Positions 41,387 to 50,836 of a stretch of 64,000 nt of DNA are shown in pieces. Origin of the DNA: Bacteroidia bacterium (GTDB lineage: Bacteria > Bacteroidota > Bacteroidia > Chitinophagales > Chitinophagaceae); NCBI GenBank assembly GCA_030426665.1, contig JAUHYD010000017.1, positions 34,459-98,458 on the forward strand. Reading direction: 5' to 3'. The translations under genes and the position numbers were made by a program. The notes below the pieces were generated by a model. That model was given only the letters and a program-made list of their open reading frames with translations, did not search any database and was not told where the DNA came from. The first letter of the stretch is position 1. Each line of letters starts with the position of its first letter.

Positions 41387-43993
41387 ATGCATAAAATCGG
41401 ACTATTTGTTGCATCGTTCATTTTTCTTTCTAACTTATCTTTTGGTCAGCGAATTACGGTTACTGTTGCAGGAAACGGAGTAACCGGCACTGGCGGCGAG
41501 TTTTCTGATGGAGTACCGGGTATTTATAGCAGTATTGAGCATCCTCAGGATGTGTGTGTTGATGCTAACAATAATATCTACTATACTGGGACCAACAGAA
41601 TCATGAAACTTTCTGCGTCTGATGGAAGAGTGACGAAGATTGGTGGTACTACTACGGGAGGGACAATTGCAGATGGTGTTCCTGCTACAGATGCATACAT
41701 TGCTCCCAAAAACATTTGTTTAGATTCTGTCGGCAATATATACTTTAGTTCTGGAAATAAAATTCGAAAAATTGATGCTGTAACAAATATTATTACAACA
41801 GTAGCAGGCGCATCGGGTACCGGATTTTCCGGTGATGGAGGGCCAGCTACTGACGCCCTTTTCAACACGATAAAAGGGATATGTATCGATAGGCACGGTA
41901 ACTTGTTTTTAGCGGATGCTAATAATAATCGAATTAGAAAGATAGAAGCGGGTACGGGAATAGTTACTACTGTTGCAGGTACAGGAGTACGAGGTGATTC
42001 TGGTGACGGTGGTCCCGCGTTGGCAGCAGAGTTAAACTTCACTGAGGATATTATTGTTAACCCGGCGGGAGACCTTTACATTGCAGATAAGGGCGCCTCT
42101 TCGTTGAGATATCGCATACGCAAGATTGATGCTTTAACGGGTGTAATTACAACGGTCGCAGGAACAAGTTCGAGTGCTGCCGCACTTTTTGGACCCGCAT
42201 TAGGTGCAATGTTAGGAGAAGTGACTGGAATTTGTTTTGATAATAATGGAAATATAAATTTCAATGAAATAAGCTGTTCCTGTCGAAAGTTTGATTTGAC
42301 AACAGATTCTATTTATGCAGTTGCTGGTGACTTCGCAATCGAATCCTATGCGGACGATACGAATTCATTATTTGCTTGGATGCACCACTGCAGAGGCCTG
42401 GACGTAGATAGAGAAGGTAACTTATTTATAGCAGACGATTTCAATAATCGAATCCGAAAGGTAATTACCCTGACACATACTCCAACGTTTGCTTATGGAG
42501 AAAATATTGCAATTGGTTTATGTGAAAATCTGACTTTCCCAATTAATACACAAATGTTCGTTACCGATTTGGATTCGGCACAGTTAGAAGTCTATTCGGT
42601 GCTGGAGGCTCCGGTACATGGGTCTTTGACAGGGTTTCCATATTCCACGTTGTCAGTAGGAAAAAGTCGACCAATAAAACCGGTGGGCATGTCTTATGTG
42701 CCGGTTTCAGGGTTTACAGGTTCTGATTCGTTTAAAGTAAAAGTTTCAGATGGCTTATTCGCAGATACTGTCACTGTTTATGTCAACGTAAGTGGGCCAC
42801 CAGAAGCCGGTGTAATAACTAGTTCTAGCGGAGATAGCTTGTGTTTTGGTATTGGGCATGTTTTTCTGGAATCGATAGCTGGTGGAGACTGGGCTACTAC
42901 AACAGGAAATACTTCCATCGACTCTGTGGGTACTGTCACAGCTATCTCGCCGGGAGTAGACACCATTGTCTATACTGTTACTGATTTTCGTTGTACGAAC
43001 ACAGTAAACTACCCTGTAACCGTAATTGCAGATCCTGTAAGCGGAGTTGTTTCGGGCAGCGATAGTGTTTGCTTGGGGTCGTCCTTTTTGTTGTCGAGTA
43101 CAGTTGGTGGTGGTATATGGGAAGTAAGTGGATCCCATGCAGGTGTCTCACCCACAGGAGTAGTTAGTGCTATCAGTGCCGGTATAGAAACCATAAGTTA
43201 TTCGGTAACCAACTTTTGTGGCACTTCCGTGTCGACAAAGACCGTAGTTGTTGACTCGACTCCTTTTGTAGGCGATATTACATGCCCGGACGAGGTCTGT
43301 GTTGGCAGCGGTATAAGCTTGTATAATTCTGTTGCCGGTGGTGATTGGACTTCGACAAATGGTAAGACGACAATTTATCCTGGTGTTGTCGCGGACGTCG
43401 CAGTTGGAGCAGCTTCCGGTCTTGACACGATTGTATATTCTATTAGCAATGCATGTGGTGTGGCACACACTTCAACAGAAGTTAACGTCTTGCCAATCCC
43501 TCATGTTGGGCCAATCATGGGAGATACCGTAGTGTGTGTCGGAGCAACAGTGACCTTGACTGATTCTGCAGGAGGGGGGCATTGGGGGGTCGTAGGGTCC
43601 AATTGTTCAATTTCTACATCCGGGGAGTTGATGGGTCTTGCTGCAGGAATTGATACAGTGCTATATAGTGTGTATAACGTTTGTGGAATAGCTACTACTT
43701 ACAAAGTAGTGAATATAGAAAATTGTCCGGAGGTGGTCGCTTCAGTTTCCGCACAGGAAGATTTTACCTTATTCCCCAACCCTGCTAGTTCGTCGCTTAA
43801 TATTCAGTGCGATAATAATCTTGAGATTTCCTCTGTCGAGATTAATGATGTATCTGGCAGAGGAGTATTACGTCGGTCTTTTTCTGACAACAGAAAAGGC
43901 GCTTTGCTAGAATTAGATATTTCGCAACTGAAACAAGGTGTTTACTTTATCAGAGTAAACGGGCAGCATGTTCGGCGATTCGTAAAAATGTAA
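41387..43993 (+). CDS. NHL-repeat and BIG2-like T9SS-secreted protein
   Basis: An 868-residue exported protein from the ATG at 41387 (MHKIGLFVASFIFLSNLSFGQ signal); an in-frame start at 41294 would precede the signal by 31 residues. About 20-370 hold NHL-type propeller repeats (AGASGTGFSGDGGPATDALF, IDRHGNLFLADANNNRIRKI, VDREGNLFIADDFNNRIRKV). A cadherin/VCBS-like strand region follows (MSYVPVSGFTGSDSFKVKV, about 440-465). Then four BIG2-like domains (about 470-780) have the same Cys-Gly start, GG.W centre and second Cys as the giant protein. The end is a T9SS type A tail (LFPNPASSSLNIQ, VSGRGVLRR, LKQGVYFIRV). It probably binds surface ligands; identity unknown. Confidence 0.83.
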   Translation: MHKIGLFVASFIFLSNLSFGQRITVTVAGNGVTGTGGEFSDGVPGIYSSIEHPQDVCVDANNNIYYTGTNRIMKLSASDGRVTKIGGTTTGGTIADGVPATDAYIAPKNICLDSVGNIYFSSGNKIRKIDAVTNIITTVAGASGTGFSGDGGPATDALFNTIKGICIDRHGNLFLADANNNRIRKIEAGTGIVTTVAGTGVRGDSGDGGPALAAELNFTEDIIVNPAGDLYIADKGASSLRYRIRKIDALTGVITTVAGTSSSAAALFGPALGAMLGEVTGICFDNNGNINFNEISCSCRKFDLTTDSIYAVAGDFAIESYADDTNSLFAWMHHCRGLDVDREGNLFIADDFNNRIRKVITLTHTPTFAYGENIAIGLCENLTFPINTQMFVTDLDSAQLEVYSVLEAPVHGSLTGFPYSTLSVGKSRPIKPVGMSYVPVSGFTGSDSFKVKVSDGLFADTVTVYVNVSGPPEAGVITSSSGDSLCFGIGHVFLESIAGGDWATTTGNTSIDSVGTVTAISPGVDTIVYTVTDFRCTNTVNYPVTVIADPVSGVVSGSDSVCLGSSFLLSSTVGGGIWEVSGSHAGVSPTGVVSAISAGIETISYSVTNFCGTSVSTKTVVVDSTPFVGDITCPDEVCVGSGISLYNSVAGGDWTSTNGKTTIYPGVVADVAVGAASGLDTIVYSISNACGVAHTSTEVNVLPIPHVGPIMGDTVVCVGATVTLTDSAGGGHWGVVGSNCSISTSGELMGLAAGIDTVLYSVYNVCGIATTYKVVNIENCPEVVASVSAQEDFTLFPNPASSSLNIQCDNNLEISSVEINDVSGRGVLRRSFSDNRKGALLELDISQLKQGVYFIRVNGQHVRRFVKM
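42800..43735 (+). repeat. Four BIG2-like repeats shared with the giant protein
   Basis: Four units of about 75-80 residues with starts DSLCFG, DSVCLG, DEVCVG and TVVCVG, each with a GG.W core and a second Cys (FRC, NFC, NAC, NVC) near its end. The pattern matches the 44 repeats at 25260-35660. Confidence 0.7.
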
Positions 43994-44142
43994 AATTCCT
44001 TTTTGTAGTCTGAAGCTGGATAATAAAGAGTTGGCACAATTTCCGGACATAAGTCGGTCTTAATAATGTTTTGTTGTTTTTTTTATCGTTGCTATACTCG
44101 GGTGAGAATCTTTCTTACATTTAGTCAATAAATCAATAGACA

Positions 44143-45036
44143 TTGGGAAACGTACTATCTGTACAGAATATTACAAAGTCATACAAGTCTGTAAGAGCGC
44201 TGAAGGGTATATCACTCGAGGTGCCTGAAGGTGCTGTGTTTGGTGTGTTGGGACCGAATGGTAGCGGCAAGACTACACTGCTTGGAATTGTGTTGGATGT
44301 TCTGAAAGCAAATGATGGAAGTTATCAATGGTTTGATGGTATGCCGTCAGACGTAGCTAGACGGAGTGTCGGCTCATTATTAGAAACACCCAATTTTTAC
44401 CATTACTTATCTGCCTACGAAAACCTGAAAATCACAACTGCTATCCGCGGAAAAGGTGTCGATGACAGGGTACAGGTATTGGAACTGGTAGGGCTGGAAG
44501 ACAGGATGCATAGCAAGTTTCAGACGTTCTCATTAGGTATGAAACAACGGCTGGCTATCGGTGCAGCGTTACTCGGTAGTCCGAAGGTATTAGTGCTTGA
44601 CGAACCTACAAATGGTTTGGATCCGGCAGGAATAGCAGAAATCAGGGAGCTGATTCTTAGACTTAACAATGAGGGAATAACCATTATTATTGCAAGTCAT
44701 TTGCTGGACGAAATCGAAAAGGTCTGTACACATGTAGCCATTCTGAAACACGGAGACTTGCTTGTATGTGGTCCCGTTGACGAGTCGTTACGTCCCGAAG
44801 AGCACATTGAGGTCGCAGCCGAAGACAATGAACGCCTTGCCTCGGTCTTGCGATTGATGCCCGGAGTTAATGAGGTGAAATTGCTGAACGGCGTATTGAT
44901 GCTTACCTGTCAGGAGGGTATCGGTATAGCGCAAGTCAATGAATACTGTATCGCCAATCAAATTGTATTAAATCACTTGGTTGTTAGGAAGAAGAGTCTG
45001 GAGTCTAAGTTTATAGAGCTGACAAATAAAAAGTAA
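44143..45036 (+). CDS. ABC transporter ATP-binding protein (ABC-2 type)
   Basis: A 297-residue ATPase with intact motifs: Walker A GPNGSGKTT, Q-loop region SLLETPNFYHYLSAYEN, signature FSLGMKQRLAIG, Walker B VLVLDEPTNGLDP and H-loop ASHLLDEIE. The C-terminal ~80 residues are a small accessory domain (HIEVAAEDNERLASVLRL). The start must be TTG at 44143: an in-frame TAG lies at 44137-44139 and no in-frame ATG precedes the Walker A site. It forms a unit with the permease at 45079 (42-base gap). Substrate unknown; drug or lipid export is only a possibility. Confidence 0.9.
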   Translation: MGNVLSVQNITKSYKSVRALKGISLEVPEGAVFGVLGPNGSGKTTLLGIVLDVLKANDGSYQWFDGMPSDVARRSVGSLLETPNFYHYLSAYENLKITTAIRGKGVDDRVQVLELVGLEDRMHSKFQTFSLGMKQRLAIGAALLGSPKVLVLDEPTNGLDPAGIAEIRELILRLNNEGITIIIASHLLDEIEKVCTHVAILKHGDLLVCGPVDESLRPEEHIEVAAEDNERLASVLRLMPGVNEVKLLNGVLMLTCQEGIGIAQVNEYCIANQIVLNHLVVRKKSLESKFIELTNKK

Positions 45037-45078
45037 ATGACACCCCGCAATTGATGTGGCGGTAGAAAAAATAGATGC

Positions 45079-45885
45079 ATGCGTTCATTACTCGCAATAG
45101 AATGGTTGAAAGTTAGAAAGTACAGGACCTTCTGGGTACTGACGGGTCTTTTTATGTTCATTTTGCCTGTATGGAATTATCAGATTTCCAAAGGCGTCAT
45201 TAAGATGGGCGGTGGAGAAGGTGCAGCCCAGGGACTAAACTTTTTTAGTTCCGCATATTCTTTCCCCGATGTTTGGGGCAACATAGGCTTTTGGGGAGGG
45301 ATGTTTATTACTTTCCTGTCGATACTTGTTATCATAACTGTTACAAACGAGTTTTCTTTCAAAACTCACCGTCAGAATGTAATGGACGGTTGGAGCAGGC
45401 TTAATTTTTATCACGCTAAAGTGGCTGGCATAGTTGTGTTGAGCCTGATGGGTGCTTTATATGTCTTCATTTTAGGAATACTATTTGGTTGGAGCAATTC
45501 AGGTTCGCTTGCTAATGCATTTGCCGGTATTGAAAGTGTCTTTTACTTTTTTTTGCTGTCGTTAAACTATCTGGGTTTCGCAATGCTAATGGCTATATTT
45601 ATTCGTAGAAGCGGTCTTGCCATAGGGTTATTTATTTTGTATGCTTATGTTGTTGAGAATATGGCTGGCGGTATTATCAACTTTGCAACAGATTCTCATA
45701 TTGGCGATTATTTGCCTTTGCAGGCTAGCGATGAGTTATTGCCGTTTCAGATCATGAAAATGATGAAACAGATGATGGCAATGGGTGAAACATCCTCTTC
45801 CGTTAGTTTTGTATTGATGTCTGTTTGTTGGTGCGCCGTGTACTACATTGTTGGCAGATTTATCTTGCTGCGTCGTGACTGGTAA
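45079..45885 (+). CDS. ABC-2 type transporter permease
   Basis: A 268-residue inner-membrane protein. The N-terminal RSLLAIEWLKVRKYRTFWVL segment is the amphipathic start typical of ABC-2/CcmB-like permeases, followed by about six transmembrane helices (about 15-35, 70-90, 115-140, 155-180, 190-210, 240-262). Met-rich sequence (IMKMMKQMMAMGE) lies before the last helix. It follows its ATPase by 42 bases and forms a two-gene exporter. No substrate can be named. Confidence 0.87.
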   Translation: MRSLLAIEWLKVRKYRTFWVLTGLFMFILPVWNYQISKGVIKMGGGEGAAQGLNFFSSAYSFPDVWGNIGFWGGMFITFLSILVIITVTNEFSFKTHRQNVMDGWSRLNFYHAKVAGIVVLSLMGALYVFILGILFGWSNSGSLANAFAGIESVFYFFLLSLNYLGFAMLMAIFIRRSGLAIGLFILYAYVVENMAGGIINFATDSHIGDYLPLQASDELLPFQIMKMMKQMMAMGETSSSVSFVLMSVCWCAVYYIVGRFILLRRDW

Positions 45886-45935
45886 AGAATAATGTGTATC
45901 AGGAATTCAATTCTGTATAATTCGTCATTCATCTG

Positions 45936-45943
45936 TACATTTG
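45936..45943 (+). promoter_or_regulatory. Candidate -7 box for rsgA
   Basis: TACATTTG is an exact TAnnTTTG match 15 bases before the ATG at 45959, which supports that start over the TTG at 45941. No well-spaced TTG is seen. Confidence 0.35.
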
Positions 45944-45958
45944 ACAGGCTTATCTGAT

Positions 45959-46885
45959 ATGCAGGGAAAAGTTTACAAATCTACGGGCAGTTGGTATTCT
46001 GTCAGGGCAGAGGACGGAAAGTTCTGGAATGCCAGAATAAAAGGCAAACTTAAAATTGATGAGGAAATATCGTCCACCAATCCCGTTGCCGTAGGAGATG
46101 TTGTACTATTCGAGCCGGAAGATGAGGCGGTAATGACTGCAATCATAAGTGGTGTTGTACCACGCAATAATTACATGGTCAGGGTATCACCGCACAACCC
46201 AACACAGAAGCACATCATTGCAGCAAATGTAGACCAGGCAATTCTGGTGGCTTCCATTGCAGACCCACGTACGTCCACCGGATTTATCGACAGGTTCTTT
46301 GTAACAGCAGAAGCCTATCACATTCCGGCAATTCTGGTAGTTAATAAGATTGATATTCTTAAGCCAAAAAACGCAGTCACTTTGGAATGGTGGCAGGATA
46401 TTTACGAGAAGGCAGGGTACGAACTGTTCACCGTCGTCGCCAAACAACCCGATACACTCGCCGCTCTTAAAGAAAAGCTTAACGGAAAAACAACACTATT
46501 CAGTGGACATTCCGGAGTAGGTAAGAGTACATTGGTTAATCAATTGATACCTGGCATAGACATTAAAACAAAAGTTGTTTCCGGCTGGAGCGGAAAGGGT
46601 CAGCACACAACTACGTTTGCCGAAATGTTTGATTTGCCTGACGGTGGTTGCATTATTGATACACCGGGCGTAAAAGAGTTCGGCCTTATTGACTTTGATC
46701 AGGAGGAGCTGTCTCAGTACTTTCCGGAGATGCGTAGTGTATTGTCCGGTTGCAAATTCAATAACTGTCTGCATATCAATGAGCCCGGTTGTGCTGTGAA
46801 GCAGGCAGTAGCCGACGAAAAAATTCCGGAAGAACGTTACATCAACTATCTGTCGATATACGATAGCATAGAAAAGAAATGGTAA
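45959..46885 (+). CDS. rsgA: Ribosome small-subunit GTPase RsgA
   Basis: A circularly permuted GTPase that helps mature the 30S subunit. 308 residues from the ATG at 45959 (MQGKVYKSTGSWYSVR, the start of the OB-fold). The permuted G motifs occur in family order: NKIDIL (G4), a SAK-like region, GHSGVGKSTLVNQL (G1), a Thr-rich switch GQHTTTF and DTPGVKEFG (G3). The C-terminal zinc site shows CKFNNCLHINEPGCAV with the Cys and His ligands. All motifs are complete. Confidence 0.95.
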   Translation: MQGKVYKSTGSWYSVRAEDGKFWNARIKGKLKIDEEISSTNPVAVGDVVLFEPEDEAVMTAIISGVVPRNNYMVRVSPHNPTQKHIIAANVDQAILVASIADPRTSTGFIDRFFVTAEAYHIPAILVVNKIDILKPKNAVTLEWWQDIYEKAGYELFTVVAKQPDTLAALKEKLNGKTTLFSGHSGVGKSTLVNQLIPGIDIKTKVVSGWSGKGQHTTTFAEMFDLPDGGCIIDTPGVKEFGLIDFDQEELSQYFPEMRSVLSGCKFNNCLHINEPGCAVKQAVADEKIPEERYINYLSIYDSIEKKW

Positions 46886-46987
46886 GACGTAGTAACGTTT
46901 TATGTCGTTATGGTTGTTGTTCGAAATTAGCCATCAAGTTAATCCCTCAATTCGTCTTACCTTTATCAAATAGATTAAATAATATTA

Positions 46988-49033
46988 ATGCCTAAGAAAA
47001 CAAAGAAAAAAGATAAAAAATCAAGTGCCGGTGTCAAGATGTACAAAGGCAGGTTAGACGTTGCCCGTAGTGGTATGGGTTTTGTCATTGTAGATGGATT
47101 GGACAAGGACATCATTGTAAAAAGAGATAACATTGGAACTGCGTTAAGTGGTGACGAAGTTCGTGTCGAAGTAAAAGGTTACAGCGATAATAATAAGCGG
47201 CCGGAAGGCAAGATTACTGAGGTTATCAGACGTAAACAGTCAGAGTTTAGCGGACGCGTAGAAGTGCATCCGCACTTTGCCTTTCTGGTTCCAGATACCG
47301 ACAAAATGCCCGTTGATATTTATGTCCCTTTACACTTGCTGAACGGTGCCAGAAATGGTGATAGTGCGATGGCAAGGATAGTAGAGTGGAGTGGTAAAAA
47401 CAAAAACCCGGTGGGCGAAATCGTAAGTGTACTTACCAACGAGTCGCTCAACGAGATTGCCATGCAAGGCCTGTTGGTGGAAAATGGTTTCCCGCTTTCG
47501 TTTCCCGATGATGTAATGGAAGACGCTGCTCGCTATCCGGAAGGGGTTGCGGCTGATGAGGTGAAAAAGCGAAAAGACTTTCGCGGTATTACCACTATTA
47601 CTATAGATCCTGTTGATGCGAAGGATTTTGATGACGCCTTGTCCTTTAAGGCATTGCGTGGAGGATGGTACGAAGTAGGTGTGCATATCGCAGACGTGAG
47701 CCACTATATCGAGCCGGGTTCAGCATTGGATAAAGAAGCTTACCACAGAGCAACAAGTGTCTATCTCCCTGATAGGGTGTCACCGATGCTACCTGAGCGG
47801 CTGTCTAACGGACTTTGCTCGCTTCGTCCAAACGAGGATAAGTATACGTTCTCTGCGGTTTTTACCATAAATAAACTAGGAAAGGTCAAGGATACATGGA
47901 TCGGAAGAACCGTTATTAACTCAGACAGAAGGTTTACTTATGAAAAAGCACAAGAGATAATTACGAGTACGTCCGGAGATTACGCTAAAGAACTTTTGTT
48001 GATGAATGGTATGGCACAAAGCCTGCGTGCAGAACGTTTTAAGAAAGGGGCTATTAATTTCTCTTCTCAGGAAGTGAGGTTTCAGCTCGACGAAAAAGGG
48101 AAACCGATAGGGATAATTGTTAAGGAGAGTAAGGAGGTGCACCAGTTGGTGGAGGAGTTTATGTTGCTGGCAAACCGGGCTGTTGCAGAGTTTGTTGGCG
48201 GTAAGAGTTATAAAGACAAACCGGTCCCATTTCCATACAGGGTGCACGATGTGCCGAACGAAGATAAATTGAAAGTGTTTGCACTGTTTGCAAGTCGCTA
48301 TGGCGTTAAATTCGACCTTTCTAGCGCCGAGCAGATTTCTATGTCCTTTAATCAAATGCTGGAGACGGTTCATGGAACACCGGAGCAGCATGTCCTCGAG
48401 CAGTTGGGTATCCGAACTATGTCCAAGGCTGTTTACACTACAGAGAACATCGGTCACTATGGTCTCGGATTCGACAACTATTGTCACTTCACTTCACCTA
48501 TACGCAGATATCCCGATGTGTTGGTACATCGTATCTTACAGCAATGTTTAGATGATAAAATTGTTCCGGTCAAGCAATTGGAGGCTCAATGCCGCCATTG
48601 TTCCGATCAGGAGCGAAGGGCTATGGAAACCGAGCGTGCCGCCAACAAGTACAAGCAGGTCGAGTTCATGCAAAGCTATATCGGAGAAGAATTTGACGCA
48701 GTAATAAGTGGCGTTGCTACTTTTGGCTTTTGGGCAGAAACTGTTGAGCACAAGTGCGAAGGAATGGTCTCCGTTACTGACTTGTCCGATATAGATCACT
48801 TTGAGTTTGTAGAAGGAGAGTACGCACTTGTTGGAAAAGGAACAGGAATCAGGTTTGCAATGGGCGATGAAGTGAAGATTAGGGTGGTTGCTGCAAATCT
48901 GGCAAAAAGACAAATCGATTATATGTTGGCTGAAATGCCGCAGAGACCGGCCAGGACAACGAGCAATAGAGCGTCCGGACGGTCCTCAGGGAATAGAAGC
49001 AACAAAACACAAACAAAACATAAAAGAAGATAA
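46988..49033 (+). CDS. rnr: Ribonuclease R
   Basis: A 3'-5' exoribonuclease that degrades structured RNA. 681 residues, a little shorter than E. coli RNase R. An OB/cold-shock region (about 15-200) is followed by the RNB catalytic domain (about 205-540) with DPVDAKDFDDALSF, which carries the metal-binding Asp residues, and SFTSPIRRYPDVLVHR-type motif (HFTSPIRRYPD). An S1 domain (about 560-645, ISGVATFGFWAE) and a basic, Ser/Arg/Lys-rich tail (RSSGNRSNKTQTKHKRR) end the protein. The ATG at 46988 follows a short basic N-terminus (PKKTKKKDKK). The stop TAA shares one base with the ATG of the next gene, indicating translational coupling. Confidence 0.95.
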   Translation: MPKKTKKKDKKSSAGVKMYKGRLDVARSGMGFVIVDGLDKDIIVKRDNIGTALSGDEVRVEVKGYSDNNKRPEGKITEVIRRKQSEFSGRVEVHPHFAFLVPDTDKMPVDIYVPLHLLNGARNGDSAMARIVEWSGKNKNPVGEIVSVLTNESLNEIAMQGLLVENGFPLSFPDDVMEDAARYPEGVAADEVKKRKDFRGITTITIDPVDAKDFDDALSFKALRGGWYEVGVHIADVSHYIEPGSALDKEAYHRATSVYLPDRVSPMLPERLSNGLCSLRPNEDKYTFSAVFTINKLGKVKDTWIGRTVINSDRRFTYEKAQEIITSTSGDYAKELLLMNGMAQSLRAERFKKGAINFSSQEVRFQLDEKGKPIGIIVKESKEVHQLVEEFMLLANRAVAEFVGGKSYKDKPVPFPYRVHDVPNEDKLKVFALFASRYGVKFDLSSAEQISMSFNQMLETVHGTPEQHVLEQLGIRTMSKAVYTTENIGHYGLGFDNYCHFTSPIRRYPDVLVHRILQQCLDDKIVPVKQLEAQCRHCSDQERRAMETERAANKYKQVEFMQSYIGEEFDAVISGVATFGFWAETVEHKCEGMVSVTDLSDIDHFEFVEGEYALVGKGTGIRFAMGDEVKIRVVAANLAKRQIDYMLAEMPQRPARTTSNRASGRSSGNRSNKTQTKHKRR

Positions 49034-49998
49034 TGCACGCATTTGCCGATTTGGTTGAGACTTTTGAATCTCGTTTTTTGTCGGGATTGTCTTTTCCCCA
49101 ACAGCCATCTACACTCTACGATCCTTGCCGTTATTTATTGAAGCTTGGCGGTAAGCGAGTTCGCCCTGTACTATGTTTAATGGCGTGCGAATTGGTGGAC
49201 GACATTAACGAAGACGCATGGCACGCTGCCACCGCCATAGAACTGCTCCATAATTTCACACTTATTCACGACGATATAATGGACAGAGCTCCGTTACGAA
49301 GGGGTCAGCCGACTGTACACCACAAATATGGCATGGCAACCGGAATATTGAGTGGAGATGTAATGTGTATTTTTGCTTACGAACGCTTGGCGAAACTACA
49401 CAAGTCAATGCCACTGATATTACAGATTTTCAACAAAACTGCAATCGAGATATGTGAAGGCCAGCAGATAGATATGGACTTTGAGCACAGAAATGATGTG
49501 AGTATTCAGGAGTATATTCAAATGATAACCCTTAAAACCTCTGTCTTATTGGCTGGTAGTTTGCAGATTGGCGCGATTACCGGTGGTGCTTTGGGCGATA
49601 ATGCAAATAAGTTGTATCAATTCGGAAAAAACCTCGGCATTGCTTTCCAGCTGCAGGACGACTATCTCGATGCGTTTGGAGATACTTCCTTGCTTGGAAA
49701 GCAGAATGGTGGTGACATTATTGCCAACAAAAAAACTTATTTGTTGCTGAGAGCATTGGAAAATGCATCTGTAGCACAAAAAGGAAGAATAACAGATTTA
49801 CTGGCATCTGACGGAGAGAACAAGGTAAGTGAGATGTTAGGGCTCTTCTCAGATACAAAAGCCGATGCTGCCTGCAAAGAAGCCATAGCACGATACTCGG
49901 ATGAGGCATTTGCATGTATTGATGATTTGGCAATCCCATCGGTGCGAAAAAAACCACTGATAGACTTGGCAAATTATTTGTTGGTGAGAAAGAAGTAG
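49033..49998 (+). CDS. Polyprenyl (trans-isoprenyl) diphosphate synthase
   Basis: Condenses isopentenyl diphosphate units into an all-trans chain, for quinones or other isoprenoids. 321 residues, normal length. The first Asp-rich motif is HDDIMDRAPLRRGQPTVH and the second is QLQDDYLDAFGD, both complete. The G-K-R region LGGKRVRPVLCL is intact. The chain length cannot be read reliably from sequence; menaquinone side-chain synthesis is the likely job in Bacteroidota (inference). It overlaps rnr by one base and converges with the Hpt gene (3 bases between stops). Confidence 0.92.
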   Translation: MHAFADLVETFESRFLSGLSFPQQPSTLYDPCRYLLKLGGKRVRPVLCLMACELVDDINEDAWHAATAIELLHNFTLIHDDIMDRAPLRRGQPTVHHKYGMATGILSGDVMCIFAYERLAKLHKSMPLILQIFNKTAIEICEGQQIDMDFEHRNDVSIQEYIQMITLKTSVLLAGSLQIGAITGGALGDNANKLYQFGKNLGIAFQLQDDYLDAFGDTSLLGKQNGGDIIANKKTYLLLRALENASVAQKGRITDLLASDGENKVSEMLGLFSDTKADAACKEAIARYSDEAFACIDDLAIPSVRKKPLIDLANYLLVRKK

Positions 49999-50001
49999 CC
50001 G

Positions 50002-50373
50002 TTAGCTGGTCGGCTTATTTCGCCCGCGTTCTGCTTGAATAAGAGGTAGCGCCTTGTTGAAGTTAAAGATGATATTGTTCAGCTTACTGATGATTTCTTC
50101 CTTTCCGCTATGGGATCTGGAAAGCGTATCTATTCGGGTTATGTCATCGTAAACCCCTTTGATTCTTATTATGCCCGCACTCGATTTTAACGTATGTGCT
50201 TGTTTGTGTATCGCATCATAGTCGTCAGTCTCCCTGATAAGTCGTTCCAGGTTAGACAATCCGGTCGGGAAGGTGTCGATAAATATCGACAGTACTTCAT
50301 ACACGTATTTCGGGTCGCCACAGGAAATGTCAAACAGGTAGCTGAGGTCTAATAATGGCGCATTTAGATGCAT
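50002..50373 (-). CDS. Histidine phosphotransfer (Hpt) domain protein
   Basis: A 123-residue four-helix Hpt protein. The phosphorylated His lies in KQAHTLKSSAGIIRI (about residue 60), which fits the Hpt signature (HxLKGS/A). It lacks any kinase or receiver domain. It overlaps the end of the response-regulator gene by 10 bases (50364-50373), so the two are co-translated. In hybrid kinases this pair is normally joined at the C-terminus; here it is free. It would pass phosphoryl groups between receivers of a multistep relay. Confidence 0.88.
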   Translation of the reverse strand: MHLNAPLLDLSYLFDISCGDPKYVYEVLSIFIDTFPTGLSNLERLIRETDDYDAIHKQAHTLKSSAGIIRIKGVYDDITRIDTLSRSHSGKEEIISKLNNIIFNFNKALPLIQAERGRNKPTS

Positions 50374-50765
50374 CTTTTTTCGGAGCTGATTTTATTTTCT
50401 GTTACCAGAGTTACTATTTTATTGCATATTTCATTTGTATCAAAAGGCTTCATTATGCAGGTATTCATTCCGGTTTTAAGGCATCTTTCCAACTCATAAT
50501 CTAAGTTGCCGGCAGACAATGCGATTATCGGAATGTCGCTTTTTAAAACGGTACGTATGTATGTTGCAGTTTCGTGACCGTCCATTTCGGGCATTTGAAT
50601 GTCCATAAGAATCAAGTCAAAAGATCCCTTTTCAAGCAGTGCAATAGCTTCTTTCCCGTTTCCTGCACTAGTAACCATCGCTCCATGTTTTTCCAACATG
50701 AAGGTCGCTATTTTTTGATTCAGAGGGTTGTCCTCTGCTACGAGTATGCTATATCCGGTTAACAA
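50364..50765 (-). CDS. Stand-alone response regulator receiver
   Basis: A 133-residue receiver domain without an output domain. The acidic pocket is ILVAEDNPLNQ, the phosphoacceptor Asp is in DLILMDIQMPEMDG, the switch Ser is in ALSAG and the Lys in MKPFD. The start must be non-ATG: an in-frame TAA sits immediately upstream (50766-50768), and the first in-frame ATG (MLEKHG, residue 24) would remove the acidic pocket, so TTG at 50763-50765 is used. The sequence resembles the receiver of hybrid kinases, with Hpt following, but the kinase part is missing. It may serve one of the window's orphan kinases (inference). Confidence 0.85.
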   Translation of the reverse strand: MLTGYSILVAEDNPLNQKIATFMLEKHGAMVTSAGNGKEAIALLEKGSFDLILMDIQMPEMDGHETATYIRTVLKSDIPIIALSAGNLDYELERCLKTGMNTCIMKPFDTNEICNKIVTLVTENKISSEKRCI

Positions 50766-50836
50766 TTAGTATGTTTTTGTTCTGTGTTTCTTTGTATACA
50801 CCAATCTTCTATGTGCTAAAGAACCGCTCAGTAACA

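Noticed and set aside
46890..46920. Hairpin after rsgA (TAACG ... CGTTA)
   Set aside because: Only five A+T-rich pairs and no clear U tract.
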